Part shown: positions 26,076 through 38,921 of the stretch, in pieces | Numbering within the stretch: position 1 is the first letter of the stretch | Layout: every line of letters begins with the position of its first letter | NCBI GenBank assembly: GCA_029747015.1 | Contig: JAKOGI010000005.1 | Coordinates: 2,092,191-2,156,190, forward strand | Origin: Carnegiea gigantea | Taxonomy: Eukaryota; Streptophyta; Magnoliopsida; Caryophyllales; Cactaceae | Length of the DNA stretch: 64,000 nt | Reading direction: 5' to 3' | Translations under genes and position numbers: made by a program | Notes under the pieces: model-generated | Database searches by the model: none | Seen by the model: only the letters and a program-made list of their open reading frames with translations | Told to the model about the DNA's origin: nothing

Positions 26076-26106
26076 CAACAATAACAACAACAACAATAAT
26101 AATAAT
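26041..26106. repeat. (AAT)n/(AAC)n microsatellite
   Basis: Trinucleotide run of AAT units with interspersed AAC units. Confidence 0.95.
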
Positions 26107-26139
26107 GAGATGTCTTATCTAGAGAAGATGTGTTTTTTT

Positions 26140-27990
26140 GAAAATAGAAATCGATATTTTAGATTCAATAGATGACTATTTTTTATAACTAAGATCACTG
26201 TATATCAAATCTCGCAAGTCACTTCCGTGGCATCATTTTAAGGTTTTTCGAAGATTATCACCTTTTTTTAACTACATTTTTTTTAAAGATAATAAGATTA
26301 TCATGAATCCTTTTCATACATATATATATAGCTGAAATTTTAGGATTTTTTTTTAAAAATAAAAATAAATGGTATTTTTTGAATAAAAAATAAAGTGATA
26401 TCATGGCAGATTGTTTGCTTTTTTCCTCTGTCAGGGAATAGGATTCTCATTTGTCCGTTATCACTTATATAACTGAAATAATGGTATTATTTTAAAAAAA
26501 ATAAGAAATAGATATTTTATTTAAAAAATATACATTATTTAAGATAAGAATCAATGGATTAGATTTATTACGTGACTAATTTGTGTGAATAAGGTCACAC
26601 CAAATCCAGCAGATTATTCTCATCGCACCATTATAGAATTTTTAAAGATTATTCATCTTTTTGTAACTGCTTGAGTTTTTCTTTAGATAATATGATTATC
26701 ATGTATGCTTTACTAAATATAACCAAAACTATAAGAGATTTTAGAAAAATAAAAATAAAAAGGTATATTGCTTGGGGAGGGTAAATTTTAAAAAATTTTA
26801 AATCTATGGTTTAGATTTAATAAATAAATATAACTACCTAGGTTTTTTCCCTAGATAATAAGATCATCATCCGTCTTTTATCATGTGTATGCGAAATCTT
26901 AGGAGATTTTTTTTAGGGATATCTTAACTTTGAAATCACATTCATTGCAGCATTTTAGAATTTTTCAAAGATTATCATGTTTTCTTTTAATTGCATGGTT
27001 TTTTTAGATAATAGGATTATCATGTATTCGTTGTCACATATGACTGAAGTTATGATTTTCTTTTAAAAAATAAAAACAAATAGGTATATTTTAAACAAAA
27101 AATTGAATTGATTTAATGGTGCATCACTTGCTTTTCCCCCTAGATATAGGATTATCATATCATTTATCACATATATAACTGAAAATATCGGTATTTTTTA
27201 AAAAATTAGTAATTTTTTTTTTTGGCAGAAGGTGCATTATTTTCTAAGATAAAATCGATGGCTTAGATTTAAAAGATGACTAATTTTTCTGGCTAAAATT
27301 ACATCAAATCCCGCAAATCGCTCCTGTTAGCACTTCATGATTTTTGAAAGATTATCGCAATTTTTTAAGTGCTTGCGGTTTTTTTTAGATAGTAGGATTA
27401 TCATGTACTCTTTATTACATATGAACAAAACTATGAAGAATTTTAGAAAATAAAAATAAATAGGTACTTTACTTGGATAATGTAAGTTTTTTTGTTCTGT
27501 ATTTACTGAATAAATATAATTGCATAGGTTTTTTCTAGATAATAGAATTATCATTTATTTTTTATCTTATATATCCAAAACCATGGTTAGAAATAAAGGA
27601 ATCTCTTAAGTTTAAAAATCAAAATCTTAGATTTAATGAATAAATATTTTTAAAGGTCAAAATTACATCAAATTCTGCAAATCCCTCAATTGTAACATTT
27701 AAGGGTTTTACAAAGATTATCACTTTTTATTTAACTATTGGGGATTTTTTTAGGTAATGAATAAATATAACTGCCCATATTTTTTTCATATATAATAAGA
27801 TATCATCTATCCTTCATCATGTGTATCCAAAATTATGCGAGATTTTTTAAATAAAGATAAAGGGATATTTTATTTTTAAAATCGCCTGTTTAGATATAAT
27901 GAATAAATAATTTTTATAACTAAGATTAAACCAAAGCTTGCAAATCACTTTAAGTTACTACATTTTACAGGTGTTCAAAGATTACTATTA
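26140..27990. repeat. degenerate AT-rich tandem array, ~300-400 bp spacing
   Basis: A set of phrases recurs in the same order several times: ttagatttaat..gactaatttt, then accaaatc..gcaaatc, then cattttaagg/tttcaaagattatcac, then agataataggattatcatg, then tataactgaaattttag with aaaataaaaataaat. Starts are near 26150, 26540, 26800, 27245, 27625 and 27885, with spacing varying from indels. No coding capacity. Confidence 0.65.
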
Positions 27991-28591
27991 ATATAGCATA
28001 TACATAGATGACATGCAAATTAAATTTGCATCAACATAGCAAAAAAAAATTGATCGCAAAGAGGAGGTGGTGACCCTATCTGATTTTACTTTTCTAAAAA
28101 CAACACTAATTTATTTTCATTTGGTCCTTCCCGTTTAGTTGGGCGGCAATTAGATTTTTAGGGAGCGAAAGAAGAAAGGGAGAGGGAGAAGTGAGTGTGC
28201 TTGTGAATGTGAAGTAAGCTTAGGTGAACCAAGTCTCACAAATTTTTCATCTCAAAAAGCTTCAATTTTTCAGTAGTTAGATTTATTTGCATTTCTAACC
28301 TCTTAGACTCCTCTTACTGCTAACATATTTGATAATAGTTAAATAGTTATGAATTTTCTTTTAAAAAAATTAAATAGAATAAGGTTTGGTTGTTGTAAAG
28401 TGTAGATATTAAAATGATCATTGATCTAACGATCGTTATTTTTTCTTTTAATAATTCTTTTTTTAAATTACAATATTTTTTTTAAGGAAATCTAACAGTG
28501 ACCATTAAAAATACTATTAATCAAACGGTTGAGAACATCTAATTTTTGAGAATTTAGATAAATAATAGGGCCCATAAAATTGCTATTATGA

Positions 28592-28596
<5 letters not shown>

Positions 28597-28633
<37 letters not shown>

Positions 28634-28650
28634 CACACACACACACTCCA
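28597..28650. repeat. (AT)n(AC)n microsatellite
   Basis: Alternating AT run passing into CA repeats. Confidence 0.9.
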
Positions 28651-28887
28651 TAATCCTTATTTCCATAGTTATAGAATTATAATTGCTTACGATCATTTCC
28701 TTAATAATGATTTTTTTTCCCCTTATTGCTATGCAAGAGATTTGAAAATTAGAAAATAATTTTTTTCAAAAATCTGATGGTTGTGATGCGGAGAGAGAAT
28801 GAATCCAAGGGTTCAAAATCTCTAATTAATGAGAATACAAGAAAATTCCACATCACCACAACATCGCTTTTATTATATAATATAGAT
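28651..28887 (-). mobile_element. inverted copy of the Helitron-like terminus
   Basis: On the minus strand this begins TCTATATTATATAATAAAAG at about 28886 and continues with text parallel to 23261-23500 (agagattttgaaccc, catcacaaccatcag). It is interrupted at its terminus by the Harbinger-like element starting at 28891. Confidence 0.45.
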
Positions 28888-28890
28888 TTA

Positions 28891-30293
28891 GGCCCTGTTT
28901 TTTTCAGTGGGAAATAATGGGTGTGGGATGGGTGAGTGTGGAAAAGGGGGAAAGGAGTTCGTGAGTGTGATATTTCTTTTTTTAAGTGTGCGAAGGGGTT
29001 AGTTAGTATGGGTGAAAGTTGAATGTAGTTGAATGAAGTTGAAGTATTGGTTATTAATATTTTTTATTTTATAATATAATAATTTTATTGTGATAGTAAT
29101 TAATGATGATGAAAATTTTTAATTTTTGTTTATTCTTTTTGTTCTTTTTTATTTTGATTATTTTGTTTATTTTTTAATTTTTTATTTTTGTATTTTTGTA
29201 TTTTTGTACTTCTTATTTTTGTATTTTTTATTTTTTATTTTTTACTTTTCTTAAATTTTTTAAATTTTAAATTTTAAATTTTAAATTTTTATTTTTCTTA
29301 AATTTTTAAATTTTTAAATTTTTATTTTTTATTTTTCTTAAATTTTTAAATTTTTAAATTTTTTAGTTTTAATTTTTAATTTTTTTGTATTTATTTTTAT
29401 TTTCTTACTTTTTATTTATTTATTTATTTTTAGTATTTATTTTTTATTTTTTATTTTTTAGAATTTTTTGTAGGTTGTTTTTTTGGAATAAAAATTGAAA
29501 AATAAAAAAATAAAAATAAATACAACAAAATAAAAAATAAAAAAATAAATACAAAAAATTTAAAAATTAAAAATTAAAAATTAAAAGTTAAAATAAAAAT
29601 AATACAAAAAAATAAAAAAATAAAAAATAAAAAATAAAAAATAAAAAATGAAAATTTGAAAATTTAAAAAATAAAAATAAAAATAAAAAATAAAATTTCA
29701 AATACAAATATACAAAAATAAAAACAAAAAATACAAAAATACAAAAATAAAAAATAAACAAAATAAAAAAACAAAATAAAAAATAAAAAAGAACAAAATA
29801 AAAACTAAAAAAAAAAATTTCAAGTAACATAAAATTTCTAAAAATAATGTCAACTACAATACATCAGCATTTTTTGTCACGAATTACGAGCAGTGCCAAC
29901 AAATTATATATAAAAAAAAAACATCTGCAACTTCTGTCATGGATTATGATGTACAGAAAATTATTCTGTCACATACACAGCAACAACCATATAAGCTTTC
30001 TAACCTACAATAAATATCTCGTAACCAACGATAACAAAACAAAAAAAAATGTTCCATAACATCCGAAAAATTAAAACTGCTCATAATTGCCATCAGATTA
30101 TTCGTACACATAATTACGTAAATTATAAAAATTTTCAGAATATGAGAAATGGTTGTTTTATGTAGGTGTGGGAAGGAGTGGGTGAGTGTGGGAATGAGTG
30201 GTATTTTTTTTAAGTGTGGGAAGGAATGGGAAGAGAGGAGAAGGAGTGGGTGAGTGTAGATTGGGTTGATTAACCTATGAAAAGAACAGGGCC
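28891..30293. mobile_element. PIF/Harbinger-like non-autonomous element, 1.4 kb
   Basis: Ends GGCCCTGTTTTTTTC (left) and GAAAAGAACAGGGCC (right) are inverted repeats. They are flanked by tta at 28888-28890 and 30294-30296, the three-base target duplication of PIF/Harbinger elements. Subterminal regions share G-rich text (gggtgagtgtgg, aagtgtg..aagg). The middle is a huge low-complexity inverted stretch: T-rich (about 29095-29470) followed by A-rich (about 29490-29820). No transposase is present. Confidence 0.75.
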
Positions 30294-30296
30294 TTA

Positions 30297-30444
30297 AAAG
30301 ATAAAAACTATTTAATTAGGCAAACCCATTTATTCTACATTTCTCTTTTAATTCATAAATTAATGATTGATTGATTACACATTTTATACACACACACACA
30401 CACAACACACACACACATATATATCTATATATATCTATATATAT

Positions 30445-30527
<83 letters not shown>

Positions 30528-31590
30528 GTATATATAATTGGTGGAAAATTATATGGGGTTAGTTCTAAATTTACTAAGAAAGTTAGAAAATTATAAATAC
30601 AAGTGTATAACTCATCCCTAACCCTATATCAAATGTACCGTACAATTATCTAAAGGATTATGTGTCATTAAGTCAAACTTTAATCATCTCAATTGAGTTC
30701 ATGCGATAACAAAATAAGTGGACCAACCTAACGCAATTCATTTATCAATGGTCTCATTTGTGAGCCCTAATACTAAAATATACCTTGAAAAATGGAAAAA
30801 AAGAAAGAAAAAATAAAATTTTCATTGGAACGCCGGTGTTGGTTTATAACTTTACATTTGTCATATTTGGAGTTGGTGAATAGAACTAGGTTGGTTCAAG
30901 TCGACATTTTTAGTTATTGAGTCAATGTCCTTTGATAACTTGTTAAGTGATCATACATCAAAATTTAAAGATTTGTCTTTGGAAGATTAACAACTTGATC
31001 TGCATTTACTCAATAAGTCAAAACTGAAAAGCAATGGTAATATATGAGTATGTATCAATTAACATTACATTTATATGATTGTGAATGTTCGTTATCGAAA
31101 CTCAAGACTTGAAATTTAATTGTCTAAAATTTAAATGAGTCACATTACTATGAGATCATATGCAATGATACATTCTTGAATATGATTTTGTAGAATTAAA
31201 CATGTTATAAAGATGATTTAGAAATTGTAGATTACTAGTATGAATTTTTTGGCAATAGTCACAGAATAATATTATGAATTTATAATTATAGCGTACATTG
31301 CATTAAGTCGCTAAGTGAATCAAATGGTAAAAAAGGGTTGTCAGATCTTATAAGTTTAATAAATTATTAATTATACTTATCTTTTCTTAATTCCTATTGT
31401 AATAAAATATTTTTTCTTTTATATTTTTACTACATATCTATCAAATAAAAAATTTAAAACTATCAACTATTTTATTTTTTCCTCTTAAGTTTTTAATTGA
31501 TTTCATTTGTAAAAATTCTCTCGTAAATTTGAAAAATTCAAAATTTTCTGCAAAAGAGAAAAAACCAAAACCCCTCCAAAGTTACTACTT
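30297..31590. other. AT-rich intergenic DNA with a large (AT)n run
   Basis: A CA-repeat run at 30390-30416 leads into an (AT)n microsatellite to about 30536. Beyond it there is no recognisable gene. Confidence 0.5.
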
Positions 31591-31594
31591 ATTT

Positions 31595-31905
31595 GGGTAA
31601 AATTGAGTCGGGTAAGAATCGGATCGATTTTAAGTCGGGTGTGGTTCGGTTCGGGTTTAGGCTGTCCATTTTCAGTTCACTTCGGATCGGGTAATTACGG
31701 ATCGGGTTTGAATTGGGTCAGGTCATTTTGGGTGTGGGTCACTTCAGGTCATACTACAATTCGGGTTTCGTTCGGTTATGGATCGGTTTACTTCGAGTGT
31801 TCGAGTCCAAATCAGTTCATCCTATTTCGAGTGTTAATTCGGGTATCCATCCTGGTCGTTCGGTTCGAGTTTTGGATCTCATGTCAGTTTTGCCAATCCC
31901 AGGTC
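31595..31905. repeat. degenerate TCGGGT/GGTTCGGGTT repeat
   Basis: Dense, imperfect words such as tcgggtt, ggttcgg and ggatcgggt on the plus strand. This is a common plant low-complexity repeat. The open frames here are by-products. Confidence 0.6.
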
Positions 31906-32718
31906 TAATAATTATCCTCTATTCCCCTCCATCCCCTCTTACAACCCAAACAAGATTAGTACAAATTACATTCCTTTCATTCTCCTCCCCTCCACTACTT
32001 TCCCCACTCTTCCCCTCTCTATCTCTCTCAATCCAAATAATAGACTTCTCACGATTTGTATTTTCTCTTGTATTTCCAACACGCAATTGCAAAGAGAGAG
32101 AGAGAGAGTATTTTCTTGTTGCTAAGCGAGGGAGGCGGAGTGGTCGGTGCACTCACTGTAAGTAACGCCTCATAAGACGGCGGAGGCACCACGTTTCATG
32201 TTTTCGGGCTTCCTTCGTTTGGCCAATGGCCAGTCAGTCATGAGAGAGAAACCCTTACAAAGAGACGGCCATAACTTATTGTTTTGTTGACTGGTCAACC
32301 CTTTCAAGCCCTCCATAGTCCATACCTGCTGTGTTCATTCATATCTCAACACACCCATATACCTTTTGTCCCCATCCCCGTCCTTTCTTAATATTACACG
32401 CACCACCATGCATGTTAATATTACTATTGTGTTTTGCAAGATAAACTTATCGGACTCAGTGTCAATCGATCTGAAATCAGTCCAGATAAAAAACACACAG
32501 AACTCAAAATCAAATCGAATCTTGTCATCTAGATCTGAACTTAATTTGAACTAAATCGAATTGAATGACCCATTTTTAGGTATAATATGAAGTATCATAG
32601 TAGCATTTGGGCCAATCGTCTCACATTTCCTTTATTATGGTTGCATTCTCTAAGTTATTTTCTAACAATGTTATAACTGATTATGGTTTGCAAAGTTTAA
32701 GACAAGCATAACAATTGG

Positions 32719-32721
<3 letters not shown>

Positions 32722-32753
<32 letters not shown>
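32722..32753. repeat. (AT)n microsatellite upstream of PRE copy 2
   Basis: Same length and context as the run at 9432-9463. Confidence 0.9.
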
Positions 32754-32758
<5 letters not shown>

Positions 32759-33322
32759 ATACTTATATATGTAGATGTGAACTGAATGTATAGTTGTCTA
32801 ACAACCATGCTTGATGTCATATTAAAATATTTTTCCAGGTACATAAGATGACAACCAAGCTGTGCAACTGGCTCCATCAGCAAATGAAGGGAATATGATC
32901 AGGTAGCGCCATCTAATTAGTTTGCACCCTCATTTTTACGTTCTCTAAGAAACGTCAAGTCTTGAGTGAAGCATTTTATGTCCGTTGAGAGGAAATTGTG
33001 GAGTTGATGAATAAGATTTTTCTTGAGCCGTTTAACATATGCCCCTTCCCCTTAGGTCTGTTGTTACTCATTGGACAGAGAGTCAGAAATAGCAGCCAGT
33101 AAGTTCGCCCCACTTAATTTTAAAAAATGTGATGAAATTACAAGATTAACATTTAGTAGTAGCCAGTATGGCCATATCTGTGGGATCTTGATTCTCTCTC
33201 TCCCTCTCTCTCTCATTCTAACCATATTTAAATAGCAAACCGTCATTCACCCCACTTACCATCTCCACAACCCTCTACTTGTGTTTTGTGCAGTATGACC
33301 TCTTTGTGTCTTAGCTAGCTGC

Positions 33323-33330
33323 TATATATA
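33323..33330 (+). promoter_or_regulatory. candidate TATA box of PRE-like gene copy 2
   Basis: TATATATA in the position matching 10033-10040 of copy 1. Same spacing to the start codon. Confidence 0.4.
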
Positions 33331-33574
33331 CATGTCTTGATCTCCACATTAGAAGCTCGATCAGCTCCACCACATATCTCTAATTTCCCCATACCTTGTC
33401 TCTTCAATTCTGACACTGCTGTCACCCAATCAGCTTTCAATTCTGCCTCCCAGTTTCACGTCAATCCGAGTCAGTTAGCTATCATATATCATCATCATCA
33501 TCATCATCATCTATAGGTAGCTAGAATATATAGTTTCCCACATTTTCCTCATTAATTAAAATAGAGATAAAAAG

Positions 33575-34140
33575 ATGTCAAGCAGGAGGTCACGCTCGAG
33601 GCAATCAGGGGGCTCAAGGATTACAGATGATCAGCTTCAAGATCTCGTCTCCAAGTTACAGCAACTTCTGCCTCAGCTTCATAGCACTCGTCGTTCTGAT
33701 AAGGTTTCATTTTCATTTTTAATTGTTCTAGCTTGTGCTTGGTCATTAATTTTCTTGATTAGGGCTTGATATTTCTTGATCTAGCTAATATCCTTCTAAG
33801 ATCTCCTTAATTCAAAGATTTATATATTAAACTACATTAACTAATCAAGTAAATATGTTGGTTTTATCATTATCGCTTAGGTTTCTCATGAGATATTTTA
33901 ACAGGAATCAAGTAAACCTTAGAACTTTTGCAAGTAATTTGATTGAGAACATAATGTGAGGATTAATATGAGTTGATAAATAATTTGCAGGCTTCGGCAG
34001 CAAGGGTATTGCAGGAAACATGCAATTACATAAAAAGCTTGCATAGAGAAGTTGATGATCTGAGTGAGAGATTGTCTCAGCTGTTAGAAACAACCGACAC
34101 CAGTCAAGCCGCTCTCATTAGGAGCTTACTTATGCAATAA
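33575..34140 (+). CDS. PRE: PRE/ILI-type atypical HLH protein, copy 2
   Basis: Exons 33575-33703 and 33991-34140 encode the same 92-residue protein as the gene at 10285-10850. The intron, about 1.6 kb upstream and about 130 bases downstream are also identical by eye. Helix 1 (residues 16-33), the RRSDK junction and helix 2 (residues 44-64) are intact, with no basic DNA-binding region. The two loci are in direct orientation 23.3 kb apart. With identical promoters they should be expressed alike unless the surrounding chromatin differs. Confidence 0.95.
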
Positions 34141-36045
34141 TTAATAGATATACAAGCTTAATATTAATTACTGTTATTTATATGTTTTCTTAATTAATCA
34201 TTTCTCTTCACCCTTTTTGTTACGTTCATGCTTAATGTCGATCCACTTCCATATGTATTTCCATTTTTCCGTTAATGCCCCTTTTAGGGTTTTGCTAGTA
34301 GGTGTAGATGTTGAATGGAAGCTCAGATAGGGCAGTTGGGCATGCTTTCCAAGTGCCCTTGAGCAAAAAATCATAAATAAAATATGCCTATGTTGTTTGC
34401 GAAAAGGGCTTTTTTTCCTTTTTTTTGGTTTTTTTTGTGAGTTAGAGTTGTATTCACAAGAGATGATTGTTATTTATAGTATAATGTTGAATTCATCATG
34501 TTCCCAGCCCTAGTCATCACTTGAACTTCAATTTTGATTAGGTTGATTCATAGTTAGTACAAATGACTCTACAAGCAATTCTTATCTAATGGATTCCCAA
34601 TAGCACACGTACTAATGTTATTGTGCAAGGTGAAGGAGCAATGCGGCATTCACACTTCAAACTCGAACTTGTTCCCAAAACTCAAATTACACTATCACTT
34701 AACTTTTCAGTCGAGCTAGATCGATATTAACATGTTTGTAAGATGTGGAGAGAATGTAGCACCCTCTAATAATCATGTTGTTGTTCATGTCTGCTTTGAG
34801 TTTGTGATTATCTTCTATACATAACATATTTCCATACTTATAGATCATATGTAAGTATGTAACATCCTAGGGAATCATGAATGGCTATATATTATAAGAT
34901 CAAGTTCATTAGTTGGCGCTTTGGAAGTCTAAGAATTTCATCAACAAATGTTAGATACGCCCCAAATTCCGATAGAAGTACCTCTAATAAAGAAGCTCAG
35001 GGCTTAAGGCATTGAATAGATGAATTTGAACATATATGAAATTATTATGGCGAAACAAGAAGAATATCTGGGAGAATACACACATTAATTATACATAGGC
35101 CCTGCCCTCCTATAAACTGGCCATGGAAACCAATTGATTTCATCTATAAGACTTGTGTACAAATTGATTTGTCTTGCGTGATTGTAATGCATGATCCTTA
35201 GGTTACTAAAAGATTATTATAGACAAATCTGATAAACTTACGGGAGATCACATGTGATTTCATTTTTATCATATGTTCATTTAACACCAATGAAGACTCT
35301 AGCTACCCAATGTAAGTAAAATTTTTGGTGCGATAGGGCACAAAAATCGATGTAGATTAGATTTAATCTTAAATCTTCAAGCTTAAATACTTTAAAATAC
35401 AGTTAGCCAAGGCCTACATCTTAAGTTGCCAGCATGAAGAGAATGTTCTCCACCATCCCAAACCATTTTTCATCTTATTACTTTTTAGTAGATATATATA
35501 GGAGTGTATCTTTATCTGCAGCGTTAGTGCTGATTTTCTCTCAGAGTATGACACTTTAGAAGGACGTAGTTATTTGAAACTTGATAATCGTTTCTATGGC
35601 AGCGACACTTCAAGTAAAATGATGAGATAATATATTTGATTCGATGAGTTCGATTTATAAATTAGGTCTATATTTAATAGTAATGGCTGAGATATCATGT
35701 AAATTATAATCTTATTTGGCAAACAACTGTTAGCTATTTGTATTAGCTATTAGGTGTTAACTGTTTGAATTAGTTGTTGGTTATTAACTATTTGAATTAG
35801 TTGTTTGTAGAAAAACTATTTGATAAAGTTAGCTATTTCTAAGAAAAATATTTGGTAAAATTACATTTACATCCTTATTCCTAAATTACTTCTTAATAGA
35901 ACATATTTTTTATTTATTGATCAATTTCTTTTTCAAAAGAATTAAATTGGTGTGATAAGTATAAATTAACTTCATTTGTGATTACCCCCAAAAAAAAAAA
36001 AAGAAGAGAAACTTCATTGATAAGACTTTACTTTCTTACTAAATT

Positions 36046-37223
36046 CTACATAACTTGTATTCATTGTGTATCTTCAATTTGTAGTTATGTAAATAATATC
36101 AATGTTTTATAATGTTATCTTGTTGTTTTCAAAATTTTTTGAGTTTATAAATTAAAATTGAAATTTATACAAATTTCTAATGACTTTGCCTTCATTAGAT
36201 TCAATTCATACAAAAATATAGTACCAAATGTTATTATTTCGCATCGATCCAAAGCTTATTGTACATGTCTAGGTAATCAGAAGGGGAACTGAATCATCTA
36301 AAGTATAAATATCAAATGTTCATAAAGGTGCATAGTGAGAGAATCAATAAGCTCGATATATATAATATATTAGCAAAATTAAAAAAATCTACACCAAAAG
36401 GTATACTACTTGGTTAAAAAAATACAAATAATAAAAAAGACAATACAACTTCAATTGTTTGTTTTTGTTTCAAAAAAATAAAAACAAAGAAAATACTTAT
36501 ACTCTTGTTAATCCTCAAGATCTAACTGGATTCGAATTGCCACTAGTATAAACTTTCAAAGAACAATTTATGGTACTATACACTTTTTTTATTTTATAAA
36601 AATAGTATTTTAAAAATATAATTTAATGACATGTAATGTAATTTGTTTAAACTTTTGGATAAGTATATTATTTCTATAAAAAAACTCTTCTGAAAAGGCT
36701 AATAGAAATAACCTTTTCAAAAAGAACTATTTGGGACCAAACAGCTGTTTATCAAATACCCACTTAGCTGTTTGATGTGGTCAATATAGCTAAAACATCC
36801 AAAAATAACTCTTTTTTTCTAAAAAATTGTTGTTATCAAATACCCCGAAGTCAAGTGATTTTCTTATTCTCCATGTGCAATAGAATTGTATCAAATTTAA
36901 CATCATCTTCAGTCATGGAAGAAGGCGATGAACAGGCAGACAGTACAATCATATAATTATGGGGCACAACCACCTTAGAAGGTACAGGTTAACGTTCCCC
37001 ACTGTACAAAAAAGACAGAGAAATTAAACAATCCCCAAATTTCCTTCCAATTAATTCCACTTGTGACTGCGGAAAGCATGGACTTATGGGCAATTGTAAT
37101 GCACATTACATTACAAAGACGAAAGAAAAAAAAGCTGCAAGAAGATAACTAAAACATTGACTTGTACGTTTATACAAGATGACTAAAACATTGACTTGTA
37201 CGTGTATATAGATGCCCCATGCA

Positions 37224-37265
<42 letters not shown>

Positions 37266-38480
37266 TTTGTACATACGAAAAATAATTTTGCGCAGTCCAT
37301 GCATGATTTATATATATATATATATTTTTGTTGTTGGACCTTCTATTTTACTGGGGTCGAGTTACTGTTGGCCCAATAAGAGGTAGAACTCCCCCATCAT
37401 AGATTTTGTCCATTCACAAGATTCGAATTCGAATCCTTGCTTAGAGGGAACAAATGTCAAAATCACTGAAAACAGCGTGTATTGGTCATGTATGATTTAT
37501 ATATGTGTTTGTAAATTCAAGGCACTCCATCACTTTATATTTGCAGCATCACTTTTTCATGAAATTTGACTTCGCTTCCGTTAGCTATATATATTTCTTT
37601 GGTATATATATGCAAAAGCTGAAAAAGATGATAATTAATTAGGCTTCTGAAATTTAGCAGTATATATGTAATAAAGCAGGGCACTATTCATGGCACTCAC
37701 TTGAAGATCCACAAAAATCTATGCATGCAGTTTTAATCATATTCAATCATTATAATTGCGTGCACAATGCTTAGCTAGGTTGGTCTTTATGCATTAATTT
37801 AAGTGCCTGACCTATGCCGCTATGCATATATTTCTCTCATCCATCTTAATAGCTGGTTGCCATATCGGAAGGGAGGAAAAAGAACATTTTTCTGACAATA
37901 CGTGAATTGGTTATAATTATTTCAAGTAAATATAAAATCTAAAGCTTTTATGTTTCTAAGTGATAGGTGCAATTGATAGTAGGCTCTTCTTGTAAGGGTT
38001 CTACTAATATTATTATATTTAGTTATAGTTTGTAATTGTGATGATAAGATGATCAATAGGATGTCATACTTGTTATTTATACGGAACATGCTCAGTTATT
38101 ATTAAATGTGGTAACAGATTGTTATTATGTAGTATTAGAATTGTGGTCTGACTTCATGAAATATATAATTGTTTATGGTGCTTCCTATTTGCTTAAAGAT
38201 TTTAAATCGTCATGCATTAGCTATAATATAAGAGAGTAAAAACGACAGTATATTATTATTTTTTTTCCAATCATTAGCCGAGTGTAGCAGAACACACAAA
38301 AAATGAAATACTTAAGGCAAATCGTAAACAATTAGCAGATAACTATCTAAGTCCACCGCTACTATTAACAGAAACACACTAACATGAAATTAATTCACGC
38401 TTTCCAGAGGAATGTGATGTTCTATAGGCCATAGCAAGAGTATGTACCTAAATTAATAACTCTGCTATTAAAAAGAAAAT
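36046..38480. other. AT-rich intergenic DNA upstream of VPS29
   Basis: No gene is visible. Contains (AT)n runs near 37227-37263 and 37309-37326. The VPS29 promoter and leader should lie in the last few hundred bases and beyond; a CT-rich leader (ctctctttctctctcc) is seen at about 38640. Confidence 0.45.
37227..37263. repeat. (AT)n microsatellite
   Basis: Alternating TA run, non-coding. Confidence 0.9.
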
Positions 38481-38921
38481 TAAAATTAGAAGAAGTTACC
38501 AGGACGGAGGGCGGTTTTGAGCCACGGTGCTGTGAAATTAGTTCGACGGAACAGAGCTGAAGATCGTCAACGGCTTCTCTGTGTGCGAGCGCGAGGGCAT
38601 GTCACACTGTGCCCTTTCGTCTGAAATTTTATGGTACGCTCTCTCTTTCTCTCTCCTATGCGATGAACTTGGTTGAATTTTCGACGGAGATTTTGAAGAT
38701 TCACTGGACCTCCATTTTCTGCTCGATTTCTTCTCCGATCTGTAACTTAGGTCTTCCATTTTTACTCTCGTTTGTATGCGACCTGTTCGAAGAGCTGATT
38801 TCATTGGTTTGGGACACGGAGAACACTCGGTGAATTTGATTGATGTTTTTGTTTTCCAGATTGTAGATTTTCAGATTGTTTAAGGGAAGGATAGATAGGA
38901 GAGGAACAGAGAGTGAGAGAC

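Larger units (their letters stand above)
31906..36045. repeat. segmental duplication, copy 2 (carries PRE-like gene)
   Basis: Partner of 8615-13155. The stretch 31986-34270 looks identical base for base to copy 1. The flank beyond 34271 diverges at once and continues at lower identity. Copy 2 lacks the 391-base MITE present in copy 1. Confidence 0.9.

Noticed and set aside
29588..29830. Phe/Leu-rich minus-strand frame of 80 codons
   Set aside because: It is a translation of the A-rich low-complexity arm of the Harbinger-like element.
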